NCBI GenBank assembly: GCA_947625995.1
Contig: CANQQN010000019.1
Location: 1-14,644 of the forward strand
DNA: 14,644 bases
Origin: an uncultured Lachnospiraceae bacterium
GTDB taxonomy: Bacteria; Bacillota; Clostridia; Lachnospirales; Lachnospiraceae
Direction: 5' to 3'
Shown piece by piece: positions 6,032-12,956 of this stretch. Each line of letters opens with the position of its first letter. Positions within the stretch are counted from its first letter, which is position 1. A program made the translations under genes and the position numbers. Under the pieces are notes generated by a model. The model did not search any database. It was not told the origin of the DNA and saw only the letters and a list, made by a program, of their open reading frames with translations.

Positions 6032-7003
6032 ATGAAAGAACTTTTAAAGCTGATGGATTTCCGTCCGGATATCCGCGTGGTAGACGCCACGCTCCGGGAC
6101 GGCGGGCTCGTCAATGATTTTTATTTTTCTGACGAATTTGTGAAGGCGCTGTATGAAACAAATATCAAAGCCGGAGTGGATTACATGGAATTCGGCTATA
6201 AGGCTTCCACGGAGCTTTTTGACGAAGACAAATTCGGCAAATGGAAATTCTGCAGGGATGAGGATATCAGAAAGGTCGTGGGAGATAATGGTACGGATCT
6301 GAAGATTTCCGTGATGGCAGACGTGGGACGGTGCGATTACAGCAAGGATATCATTGACCGGAAGGATAGCCCCATTGACCTGATCCGCGTAGCAACGTAT
6401 ATCAACACCATTCCTGCCGCCGCGGATATGATCGAGGACGCGGCCAAAAAGGGTTATGAGACTACCTGCAATATTATGGCCATTTCCAACGCGCAGGAGC
6501 GGGACGTGGAAACGGCGCTGGAGATCCTCGGAAAGACGCCTGTAAATACATTTTATATTGTTGACAGCTATGGGGCCCTGTATCCGGAACAGATAGCAAG
6601 GATCGTGGATCTTTTCATGAATGTAGCTGCGAAATACGGCAAAAAGGTGGGGATCCATGCCCATAACAATCAGCAGCTTGCCTTTGCCAATACCATCGAA
6701 GCGGTGGGAGACGGCGCGGACTGGCTGGACGCTACCTACAGCAATATGGGCAGGGGCGCCGGTAACTGCGCAATGGAACTGTTGCTGGGCTTTTTGAAAA
6801 ATCCAAAATACAAAGTATATCCCGCGTTCAAGTTCATTGAGGCCAATATGGTAAAAATGAAAGAAGAGGCGAAATGGGGATATGACCTGCAGTATCTGAT
6901 GACCGGCCTTTTTAATCAACATCCCCGCGCGGCAATCCAGTTTACAAAGGAACAGCGAAAGGATTACACAGAATTTTACAAAGAACTGGTGATGCATGAT
7001 TAA
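6032..7003 (+). CDS. DRE-TIM metallolyase-family aldolase (HMG-CoA lyase/4-hydroxy-2-oxovalerate aldolase-like)
   Basis: A 323-residue cytosolic TIM-barrel enzyme. Residues 18-25 (DATLRDGG) carry the catalytic Arg-Asp of the DRE-TIM superfamily, in the DGG form seen in 4-hydroxy-2-oxovalerate aldolases. Residues 208-213 (IHAHNN) supply the metal-binding histidines H209 and H211 and a nearby asparagine. GRGAGN at 240-245 is the conserved glycine-rich loop. Such enzymes cleave or form carbon-carbon bonds through a divalent-metal enolate; the substrate here cannot be told. No acylating aldehyde dehydrogenase partner (DmpF-like) lies beside it, so it is not part of a classic meta-cleavage pathway. 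The start at 6032 has GAGGAG at 6018-6023. The next gene starts 28 bases after the stop with no terminator between, hinting at co-transcription with a signalling operon. Confidence 0.8.
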   Translation: MKELLKLMDFRPDIRVVDATLRDGGLVNDFYFSDEFVKALYETNIKAGVDYMEFGYKASTELFDEDKFGKWKFCRDEDIRKVVGDNGTDLKISVMADVGRCDYSKDIIDRKDSPIDLIRVATYINTIPAAADMIEDAAKKGYETTCNIMAISNAQERDVETALEILGKTPVNTFYIVDSYGALYPEQIARIVDLFMNVAAKYGKKVGIHAHNNQQLAFANTIEAVGDGADWLDATYSNMGRGAGNCAMELLLGFLKNPKYKVYPAFKFIEANMVKMKEEAKWGYDLQYLMTGLFNQHPRAAIQFTKEQRKDYTEFYKELVMHD

Positions 7004-7031
7004 ATGGTAAACAGCGGAAAGGAGCGTTATT

Positions 7032-7346
7032 GTGGCGGAAACAAACGTAATGCCCGGCGAGGCAGATCAGGATCAGGAAATCGTACTGATGAAAAAACAA
7101 TTGAAGATCCAGAAGAGGATAGCGGGCTTTATCGCTGTGATGTGTCTGGTCATTGCGGTGATCGGCGGGTATTTGGCGGTACGGCTTTCCGGAACGCTGA
7201 CGGTGTTGGATCACACCCTGAAGGATCTTGACCAGACGGTGGAGACGCTTGATATGGATCAGGTGAACGATGCGGTGAACAAGCTGGATCGCACCATGGC
7301 TCCCATTGTGGATCTTCTGGAAGGGATTCAGGACATGCTGCCATGA
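7032..7346 (+). CDS. small single-pass membrane protein coupled to a BceR-like regulator
   Basis: I do not recognise a named family. The 104-residue product has a charged N-terminus (residues 1-29, with basic KKQLKIQKR just before the membrane), one hydrophobic helix at about 30-50, and a C-terminal part (55-104) with a Leu/Val/Asp heptad-like pattern (LDHTLKDLDQTVETLDMDQV) that looks like an amphipathic or coiled-coil stalk. Positive charge before the helix predicts that the C-terminus faces outward. The start is GTG at 7032 with AAAGGAG at 7018-7024. The stop overlaps the start of the response regulator (ATGA at 7343-7346), implying translational coupling and a shared job. A role as an accessory subunit or sensor partner of the Bce module is inference only. 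Composition is typical of a real gene. Confidence 0.75.
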   Translation: MAETNVMPGEADQDQEIVLMKKQLKIQKRIAGFIAVMCLVIAVIGGYLAVRLSGTLTVLDHTLKDLDQTVETLDMDQVNDAVNKLDRTMAPIVDLLEGIQDMLP

Positions 7347-8017
7347 TATATCGGATATTTATCGTGGAAGATGATGACACGATCGCGAAAAGGGTGAGCG
7401 ATCATCTTCAGGCATGGGGATATGAGGCGGCGTTCGTTCGGAATTTCCGGGATATCCTCCCTGAATTTCTGGATTTTGATCCTCATCTTGTGCTCATGGA
7501 TATCTCATTGCCCTTTTATGATGGCTATCATTGGTGCGGCGAGATCAGGAAACTGTCAAAGACGCCGGTGGTCTTTTTGTCGTCGGCCTCAGATAATATG
7601 AACATTATCATGGCCATGAACATGGGCGGGGACGACTTCATTCCAAAGCCCTTCGATCTCTCTGTACTTACGGCGAAGATACAGGCGGTGCTCAGGCGCA
7701 CGTATGATCTTTCCGGACGGATGAGCATGATCGAGCATAAGGGCGCTGTGCTGAATCTTGCGGACGCCAGCCTCACCTATCGCAATGAAAAGATCCTGCT
7801 CACAAAAAATGATTACCGGATTTTACAGATCCTTTTGGAGAACAAAGGGAAGATTGTCAGCCGCAGCCGGTTGATGCAGCGGCTGTGGGAAACAGACAGC
7901 TTTGTGGATGACAATACCCTGACGGTGAATATGACGAGGCTTCGCAAGAAGCTGGAAGCGGCAGGCCTCCAAGGATTCATCACCACGAAAAAGGGTCTGG
8001 GATATCTGGTGGAATAG
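7343..8017 (+). CDS. bceR-like: OmpR-family response regulator of a Bce-type system
   Basis: A 224-residue two-domain transcription factor. The receiver domain (about 1-118) has the acidic pocket at E9-D12, the phosphoacceptor D53 in LMDISLP, a serine at 80 and the invariant lysine K102 in PKPF. The C-terminal winged helix (about 125-224) includes LTKNDYRILQILLENKGKIV, SRSRLMQRLWETDSFVDDNT and LTVNMTRLRKKLE, typical of OmpR/PhoB proteins and close to BceR. It should be phosphorylated by the kinase encoded 13 bases downstream and switch on the ABC transporter genes that follow. The start at 7343 overlaps the preceding stop. Assignment to the Bce group rests on the whole neighbourhood (regulator, short kinase, BceAB-like transporter). 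Confidence 0.93.
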   Translation: MIYRIFIVEDDDTIAKRVSDHLQAWGYEAAFVRNFRDILPEFLDFDPHLVLMDISLPFYDGYHWCGEIRKLSKTPVVFLSSASDNMNIIMAMNMGGDDFIPKPFDLSVLTAKIQAVLRRTYDLSGRMSMIEHKGAVLNLADASLTYRNEKILLTKNDYRILQILLENKGKIVSRSRLMQRLWETDSFVDDNTLTVNMTRLRKKLEAAGLQGFITTKKGLGYLVE

Positions 8018-8030
8018 GAGAAAAGATCCT

Positions 8031-9026
8031 GTGCTTCTGCTATACCTGAAATCCTGTAAATGGCCCATCAGTCTTTGGGCGTTGCTTACAATACTCTTTG
8101 AAGGGGTACTGTTTTTGTACGGCCTTCCCGGAGGCGCGTTGTTGTATATTGCCGTTCTGGCGCTGGTTCTTGGAGGCATTTTTTTCCTGATCGGCTTTGG
8201 CAGGTTTCAGAAACGGCATCACTGTCTGGAAAAGCTTAGGAAAGCCGGGATTTTTGAGCCGGAAAGCCTTCCGGAGGCGGCAGACCGGATCGAAAAGGAC
8301 TATCAGGATATTTTGACGGTGCTTTTGAAGGAAAAAGAAAAGCTTCTTGAAGAAATGAATGGCCGCTATCAGAATATGACGGACTATTACACCACGTGGG
8401 TGCATCAGATCAAGACGCCTATTGCCGCCATGAGGCTGATTCTGCAAAGCGGCGGCTCTGCGGGAGAACAGGAGCAGGAGGAGCTTTCTGTGAGGCTTCA
8501 GGAGATCGAGCAGTATGTGGAGATGGTCCTTGGTTTTCTGCGTCTGGAATCGGATACGACGGATTACGTGATCAGGGAATATGAACTGGACGGGATCCTG
8601 AAGCAGGCGGTGAAAAAATATGCCGCCCAGTTTATCCGCAAAAAGATAAAGCTTCAAATGGAACAGGTCCACTTCAGGGTGCTCACAGATGAAAAATGGT
8701 TGTCCTTTGTGCTGGAGCAGGTGCTGGCAAACGCCCTGAAATATACAGGCTCCGGCAGCATCCGTATCTGGATGCCAAGAGACGGCGTCCTATGTATACA
8801 GGATACCGGTATCGGCATTGCGGCGGAGGATCTGCCCCGCATTTTCGAGAAAGGCTTTACGGGATACAACGGACGGCGGGACAAGGGCGCCAGCGGTATC
8901 GGACTGTATCTGTGCCGCAGGATCTGCGGCAGTCTGGGACATACCATCACAGCGGAGTCGAAGGCAGGCGAAGGCACGTCGGTCTTCATCGGATTTGCCT
9001 CTGAAAAGCTGGATGTAGAAGACTGA
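8031..9026 (+). CDS. bceS-like: intramembrane-sensing histidine kinase, BceS-like
   Basis: A 331-residue kinase. Two membrane helices at about 11-30 and 36-57 are joined by only a few residues, so there is no extracellular sensor domain; this is the hallmark of BceS-type kinases, which take their signal from the partner transporter. The dimerisation domain carries the phosphoacceptor H125 in TTWVHQIKTPIAAM. The ATPase domain has an N box (N234 in LEQVLANALKYT), DTGIG at 258-262 and GASGIGLYL at 286-294. The start is GTG at 8031 with AGGAG upstream at 8017-8021; an in-frame ATG would fall well inside the first helix region. The gene ends the regulator transcript at a terminator, and the transporter genes lie just beyond. 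Confidence 0.93.
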   Translation: MLLLYLKSCKWPISLWALLTILFEGVLFLYGLPGGALLYIAVLALVLGGIFFLIGFGRFQKRHHCLEKLRKAGIFEPESLPEAADRIEKDYQDILTVLLKEKEKLLEEMNGRYQNMTDYYTTWVHQIKTPIAAMRLILQSGGSAGEQEQEELSVRLQEIEQYVEMVLGFLRLESDTTDYVIREYELDGILKQAVKKYAAQFIRKKIKLQMEQVHFRVLTDEKWLSFVLEQVLANALKYTGSGSIRIWMPRDGVLCIQDTGIGIAAEDLPRIFEKGFTGYNGRRDKGASGIGLYLCRRICGSLGHTITAESKAGEGTSVFIGFASEKLDVED

Positions 9027-9036
9027 TCATATCATC

Positions 9037-9050
9037 TTACAGAATCGTAA
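9037..9050 (+). promoter_or_regulatory. candidate BceR-type operator
   Basis: TTACA-GAAT-CGTAA matches, with one mismatch, the inverted repeat TnACA-N4-TGTAA that I recall as the consensus for BceR-type regulators. It lies between the bceS and bceA homologues, about 95 bases upstream of the likely -10, similar to the far-upstream position of the BceR site in B. subtilis. It could also be chance. Confidence 0.4.
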
Positions 9051-9054
9051 GGAT

Positions 9055-9104
9055 ACGGGGAAAAATGCAAGCCAAAGTTATGGAAGCGTTTCCCCGTTTT
9101 TTTT
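9055..9104 (+). terminator. intrinsic terminator between bceS-like and bceA-like genes
   Basis: ACGGGGAAA (9055-9063) pairs perfectly with TTTCCCCGT (9089-9097). Eight consecutive T residues follow (9097-9104). The 25-base loop can close further only weakly. It separates the kinase transcript from the transporter transcript. Confidence 0.8.
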
Positions 9105-9115
9105 ATAATTGGAAG

Positions 9116-9151
9116 CAGGGTATGGATACCTGAAAATCTTTCGGTTATAGA
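9116..9151 (+). promoter_or_regulatory. palindrome and candidate activated promoter of the bceAB-like operon
   Basis: GGTAT-GG-ATACC at 9119-9130 is a perfect 5-bp inverted repeat, extended by CA/TG with one bulged base to 9116-9132. A weak -10 (TTATAG at 9145-9150) lies downstream with no good -35; the palindrome covers the place where a -35 would sit. This layout suits a promoter that needs an activator, but which repeat BceR would bind (this one or 9037-9050) cannot be decided by eye. Confidence 0.35.
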
Positions 9152-9176
9152 AAGCCGGGAAAGGACGGATGACAAG

Positions 9177-9965
9177 ATGGCGCAGAGCACATCGATCTTA
9201 GAAGTCAGTCATTTGAAAAAAATATATTCCACAAGATTTGGAGGTACAAAGGTGGAGGCCCTTCGGGACGTGAATTTTTCCGTGGAGCAGCAGGAGTATG
9301 TGGCGATCATGGGAGAGTCCGGTTCCGGAAAGACTACGCTGTTAAACATTCTGGCGGCGCTGGACAGGCCCACCGGCGGGGAAGTGTTTCTGGATGGAAA
9401 GAACTTGAACACCATCCGGGAATCCAAAGCAGCGGCGTTCCGCCGGGATTATCTGGGCTTTGTGTTTCAGGATTTTAATCTGTTGGACACCTTTTCTCTG
9501 AAGGACAACATTTTCCTTCCGCTGGTGTTGGCGGGAAAGTCCTATAAGGAGATGGAACAGCGTCTGGCGCCTATCGCCCGTAATCTGGGGATCGAGGAGA
9601 TCCTTGAGAAATATCCCTATGAGGTGTCCGGCGGACAGAAGCAGCGGGCGGCGGTGGCCCGGGCGCTGATCACAAGACCAAGGCTGATCTTGGCGGACGA
9701 GCCTACGGGCGCGCTGGATTCCAAGGCTGCCGACGAGCTTTTAAAGCTGTTTCTGGAGATCAACAGGCGGGGGCAGACCATTCTCATGGTGACCCATTCC
9801 GTAAAGGCGGCAAGCAACGCAAACCGGGTGCTTTTTATCAAGGATGGGCAGGTATTTCATCAGATTTACCGGGGCGACGCGGACAACGGGGAACTGTACC
9901 AGAAGATCTCCGATACGCTCACGCTGCTGGCTACAGGCGGGCGGACAAAGGGGGAGATCTTATGA
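9177..9965 (+). CDS. bceA-like: ABC transporter ATP-binding protein, BceA-like (antimicrobial peptide resistance)
   Basis: A 262-residue ATPase of the MacB/LolD/BceA group. Walker A GESGSGKT is at 46-53, the Q-loop glutamine at 98 (VFQDFNLLDTFS), the signature VSGGQKQR at 150-157, Walker B ILADEP at 171-176 and the H-loop histidine at 207. With the permease overlapping downstream it should power removal or shielding of cell-wall-targeting peptides (bacitracin or lantibiotic-like) at the membrane, and also act as the sensor for the BceS-like kinase. The start at 9177 follows AAGGA at 9161-9165, a slightly long spacing. The stop overlaps the permease start (ATGA at 9962-9965). Expression is probably controlled by the BceR-like regulator through sites at 9037-9132. 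Confidence 0.94.
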   Translation: MAQSTSILEVSHLKKIYSTRFGGTKVEALRDVNFSVEQQEYVAIMGESGSGKTTLLNILAALDRPTGGEVFLDGKNLNTIRESKAAAFRRDYLGFVFQDFNLLDTFSLKDNIFLPLVLAGKSYKEMEQRLAPIARNLGIEEILEKYPYEVSGGQKQRAAVARALITRPRLILADEPTGALDSKAADELLKLFLEINRRGQTILMVTHSVKAASNANRVLFIKDGQVFHQIYRGDADNGELYQKISDTLTLLATGGRTKGEIL

Positions 9966-12067
9966 GCCGGGGCAACATGGCAGATACAGGACGAAAAGGC
10001 GCAAAGGCGACAGGCCGTATGCTGTTCTTCCCAAGGCTGGCCCTTACCTCCATGGCAAAGAACAGAAAGCTGTATCTGCCTTATATCCTCACCTGTATGG
10101 GCACGGTGATGATGTATTATATTATTTCCTTTTTGTCCACAGACAGGTATCTGTCGGAGGTTTCCGGCGGCAGGCAGATGCAGGCGATCCTGTCCTGGGG
10201 GATAGGAGTGATCGGGATCTTTGCGGCCATTTTTCTCTTTTATACGAATTCTTTTTTGATCCGGCGCAGGAAAAAGGAGTTTGGTCTTTACAATATCCTT
10301 GGTATGGACAAGAAAAACCTTGCGGTGCTCCTTTTGTGGGAGACGTGGATCCTGTATGTTGTCTCCGCGGCCGGAGGCCTCGGATTGGGCATCCTCTTTT
10401 CAAAGATCGCCCAGCTTATTATGATCAAAATGCTGGGCGCGGGCGCAAGCTTTGCTTTCTCCGTGGATCTTTCCGCAGTGGTTTGCGCAGCGGTGCTGTT
10501 TGCGGCCATCTTTCTGGTGATCTGTCTGAACGCCCTGCGGCAGATCTGGAAAGCAAAGCCGGTGGAACTGCTTGCCAGCGAAAGTCAGGGAGAAAAGCCG
10601 CCGAAAGCCAACGCTTTGCTGGCGATCTTTGGTTTTGTGCTTCTGCTGACAGCATATAGCATCACGCTGATCATTCAGAACCCCATGGCCGCCCTTTCCT
10701 GGTTTTTTGTGGCGGTGATCCTTGTGATCATCGGTACGTATCTTTTGTTTGTCACAGGCTCCGTGTTTTTTTGCAACCTGCTGAAAAAGTGGAAACGCTA
10801 TTATTATCGGACCGATCACTTTGTATCTGTCAGTTCCATGCGCTACCGGATGAAACGAAACGGCGCCGGCCTTGCGTCCATCTGCATTCTCTCCACCATG
10901 GTGTTGGTGATGCTCTCCTCCACCGCCTGCCTGTATGTAGGAATGGAGAACTCTATCCGGAACCGCTATCCGAGGGATATCGTCATCGACACGTATTCCT
11001 TTGACGAGAATAAGATCCGGAAGGTGGAGGAAGTGACGGCGGGCGTACTGGAAACGTATGGGGTGAAGGAAAAGAATACGATTCATTACCGGTATCTGAG
11101 TGTGGGTGGCTGCTTACAGGGTGATCAGGTGATCTTTGATAGGAGCAGAATGGAGGATTTTTCCATGGCAGACATGTTTGGGATCCGCCAGTTTTTTATC
11201 GTGCCGCTGGAGGATTACAGGAAGCTTACCGGGGATGAGGAGGATTTAGCTGCCGATGAAGCGATCCTGTACTGCACCAAGACGGATTACACGGCGGACT
11301 GTATCACCTTTGAGAATTGCGGGACCATGCGTATCAAAAAGAGGATCTCCGAATTTGTGGATAACGGCGTGGATTCCATGCAGGTGATCCCTTCTATGTT
11401 CCTGTTTGTACCGGATCTTTCGGTGATCCAACGGATATTTGAGGTCCAGCAGGAAATTTACGGGGACGATGCTTCCTCCTATCACGATTATCACGGCTTT
11501 GACCTAAGCTGCGGCAGCGAGTTGAAGATTCAGATCGAAAATGAAATCCGGGAAGGGCAGAATAAGCTTCTGCAGGAAAATCCCAAATTGCAGGAAGATC
11601 CGGAATTTCCTGCTGTGACCACAGAAGGGCTGGAATCCAACCGGCAGGACTTTTATGCCCTGTACGGCGGGCTGTTCTTCCTTGGGATCCTCCTTGGGCT
11701 GGTGTTCCTCTGTGCCGTGGTGCTGCTGATGTACTACAAGCAGATCACCGAGGGGTACGAAGATGAACGGCGGTTTGAGATCATGCAGAAGGTGGGTATG
11801 ACGAAAAAGGAAGTGCAAAAGAGCATCAATTCCCAAGTGCGCACGGTGTTTCTCCTTCCCCTCCTGCTGGCCGGTATCCATGTGGCGGTGGCGTTGCCGA
11901 TCATTGAAAAGATCATGCGGATGCTGATGATGAACAATGTATTGCTGTATGTGATCGTCACGGTGATCGGTTATATCATTTTTGGGATCTTTTACATGGG
12001 CACTTATCTGATCACCTCCCGGGCGTATTTCCGGATCGTCAGCGGAGGCAGCCGGGAATGGGCCTGA
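9962..12067 (+). CDS. bceB-like: BceB-like ABC transporter permease with large extracellular domain
   Basis: A 701-residue integral membrane protein. The N-terminal half has several helices (about 40-60, 78-100, 122-145, 170-190, 218-238, 245-270) and an FtsX-like block with FGLYNILGMDKKNL at 107-120. After a helix at about 303-325 comes a soluble extracellular region of about 230 residues (331-563), then three closing helices from residue 564, with the second FtsX-like coupling motif FEIMQKVGMTKKEV. Ten helices with the large loop between the seventh and eighth is the BceB plan; the loop is thought to set which peptide is recognised. The loop here is acidic and aromatic-rich, and I cannot assign a substrate. 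It overlaps bceA-like by four bases and is followed by a terminator. Confidence 0.93.
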   Translation: MSRGNMADTGRKGAKATGRMLFFPRLALTSMAKNRKLYLPYILTCMGTVMMYYIISFLSTDRYLSEVSGGRQMQAILSWGIGVIGIFAAIFLFYTNSFLIRRRKKEFGLYNILGMDKKNLAVLLLWETWILYVVSAAGGLGLGILFSKIAQLIMIKMLGAGASFAFSVDLSAVVCAAVLFAAIFLVICLNALRQIWKAKPVELLASESQGEKPPKANALLAIFGFVLLLTAYSITLIIQNPMAALSWFFVAVILVIIGTYLLFVTGSVFFCNLLKKWKRYYYRTDHFVSVSSMRYRMKRNGAGLASICILSTMVLVMLSSTACLYVGMENSIRNRYPRDIVIDTYSFDENKIRKVEEVTAGVLETYGVKEKNTIHYRYLSVGGCLQGDQVIFDRSRMEDFSMADMFGIRQFFIVPLEDYRKLTGDEEDLAADEAILYCTKTDYTADCITFENCGTMRIKKRISEFVDNGVDSMQVIPSMFLFVPDLSVIQRIFEVQQEIYGDDASSYHDYHGFDLSCGSELKIQIENEIREGQNKLLQENPKLQEDPEFPAVTTEGLESNRQDFYALYGGLFFLGILLGLVFLCAVVLLMYYKQITEGYEDERRFEIMQKVGMTKKEVQKSINSQVRTVFLLPLLLAGIHVAVALPIIEKIMRMLMMNNVLLYVIVTVIGYIIFGIFYMGTYLITSRAYFRIVSGGSREWA

Positions 12068-12110
12068 GAGCGGCTTGCCGTGTAAATGCCTTGGAATGGA
12101 AAATGACAGA

Positions 12111-12145
12111 AAAAATGTGAAACGAAAAAGGTTTCACATTTTTTT
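12111..12145 (+). terminator. intrinsic terminator of the bceAB-like operon
   Basis: A perfect 13-bp stem pairs AAAAATGTGAAAC (12111-12123) with GTTTCACATTTTT (12131-12143), with a 7-base loop and a T run. The A and T tracts on both sides would let it work in either direction. Confidence 0.9.
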
Positions 12146-12154
12146 CACAAAAAA

Positions 12155-12181
12155 TTAGCACTCACCACTTGACAGTGCTAA
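12155..12181 (+). promoter_or_regulatory. CIRCE operator (HrcA binding site)
   Basis: TTAGCACTC-N9-CAGTGCTAA matches the CIRCE consensus TTAGCACTC-N9-GAGTGCTAA at all but one position. HrcA binds it and represses class I heat-shock genes until heat or misfolded protein draws GroE away. It overlaps the -35 of the hsp20 promoter, so bound HrcA would block RNA polymerase. Confidence 0.95.
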
Positions 12182-12197
12182 TAATGCGTGTTATATT
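12169..12197 (+). promoter_or_regulatory. sigma-A promoter of hsp20, inside CIRCE
   Basis: TTGACA at 12169-12174 lies within the CIRCE spacer and right arm. TATATT at 12192-12197 follows after 17 bases. Transcription should begin at about 12203, leaving a leader of roughly 110 bases. Confidence 0.88.
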
Positions 12198-12202
12198 ACA
12201 GC

Positions 12203-12265
12203 TAGAACAAAAAAGAAATGCAGAAATTACTCATGAAATCACGGATTTCTGCACAGACTGTTCTA
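12203..12265 (+). other. nested hairpin at the 5' end of the hsp20 mRNA
   Basis: Two perfect stems are nested. The outer TAGAACA (12203-12209) pairs with TGTTCTA (12259-12265), and the inner GCAGAAAT (12220-12227) pairs with ATTTCTGC (12245-12252), with a 17-base loop. The structure begins at the predicted first transcribed base and ends about 30 bases before the ribosome binding site, which it does not sequester. It could protect the mRNA 5' end or respond to temperature. Confidence 0.65.
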
Positions 12266-12311
12266 AACAGATATGGATCAAACAATTTTAATTTGGAAGG
12301 AGATATGACCT

Positions 12312-12758
12312 ATGATGATGCCCAGTATTTTTGGAGACAACTTATTTGACGATTGGATGGATTTCCCTTTTGATTCTTTCTGGGGAAAGAAGCATCCTGC
12401 TTACAACAAGCAGGAGCAGCACATGATGAAGACCGATGTGAAGGAAAAGGACGACGTTTATGAGGTTTCCATCGACCTGCCCGGTTATAAGAAGGATGAG
12501 ATCAGCGCCAAGCTGGAAAAAGGATGCCTTACGGTCAGCGCCACAAAGAATGTGGACAATGACCAGAAGGATGAAGACGGAAAATACATCCGCAGGGAAC
12601 GGTACTATGGCAGCATGAGCAGAAGCTTCTACGTGGGCGATTCCATCACGCAGGAAGATATCCATGCAAAGTATGAGGACGGGATCCTTCACCTGACGGT
12701 TCCCAAGGAAGCGCCTAAGAAGGTAGAAGAGAGCAGATTTATCGCGATTGAAGGATGA
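12312..12758 (+). CDS. hsp20: small heat-shock protein, Hsp20/alpha-crystallin family
   Basis: An ATP-independent holdase that forms oligomers and keeps unfolding proteins soluble. The 148-residue length is typical. The N-terminal arm (1-37) is Phe/Trp/Asp-rich (FGDNLFDDWMDFPF). The alpha-crystallin domain runs from about 38 to 134 (VYEVSIDLPGYKKDEISAKL ... YEDGILHLTVPK, the conserved GxLxxxxPK end). The C-terminal tail holds an I-x-I motif (IAI, 144-146) used in oligomer assembly. The protein begins with three ATG codons (12312, 12315, 12318); AAGGAG at 12297-12302 best fits the first or second. A closer ATG at 12305 is out of frame. Expression is under HrcA through CIRCE. A strong terminator follows, so it is a single-gene unit. 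Confidence 0.95.
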   Translation: MMMPSIFGDNLFDDWMDFPFDSFWGKKHPAYNKQEQHMMKTDVKEKDDVYEVSIDLPGYKKDEISAKLEKGCLTVSATKNVDNDQKDEDGKYIRRERYYGSMSRSFYVGDSITQEDIHAKYEDGILHLTVPKEAPKKVEESRFIAIEG

Positions 12759-12776
12759 CCGATGGCGTCACGAACA

Positions 12777-12822
12777 AAAATACCCCCGCAGCGTCTGGGA
12801 AGAAGCTGCGGGGGTATTTTTT
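12777..12822 (+). terminator. intrinsic terminator of hsp20
   Basis: A perfect 16-bp stem pairs 12777-12792 (AAAATACCCCCGCAGC) with 12805-12820, with a 12-base loop and a T run to 12822. The A and T tracts make it potentially bidirectional. Confidence 0.93.
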
Positions 12823-12882
12823 ACGGGATAGGGTCTGGATTTTAAAAATCTTAAAAATATCTGCAAATTTACCAAAAACTTC

Positions 12883-12920
12883 TTTTCTTTTTTAAAATTT
12901 TCGTGTAATATGAATATATA
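12883..12920 (+). promoter_or_regulatory. weak candidate promoter region of paaK
   Basis: A very AT-rich stretch with TGTAATAT at 12904-12911 (possible extended -10, TAATAT at 12906) and TATATA at 12915-12920, but no convincing -35; the best-spaced hexamer is TTTTCT at 12883. AATTTTC at 12896-12902 is half of a CodY box. Since a terminator lies upstream, a promoter must be here, but its exact position is uncertain. Confidence 0.35.
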
Positions 12921-12956
12921 TGGCTCGTTGAATAAAAAAGAAAGGAAATCAACATT

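Noticed and set aside
6044..6997. 317-codon open frame on the minus strand
   Set aside because: Mirror of the aldolase gene, produced by its codon pattern. The sense strand has catalytic motifs, a promoter and a ribosome site.
9844..10659. 271-codon + strand open frame spanning the bceA-bceB junction
   Set aside because: Overlaps two well-supported genes in another frame, with low-quality composition and no ribosome binding site of note.
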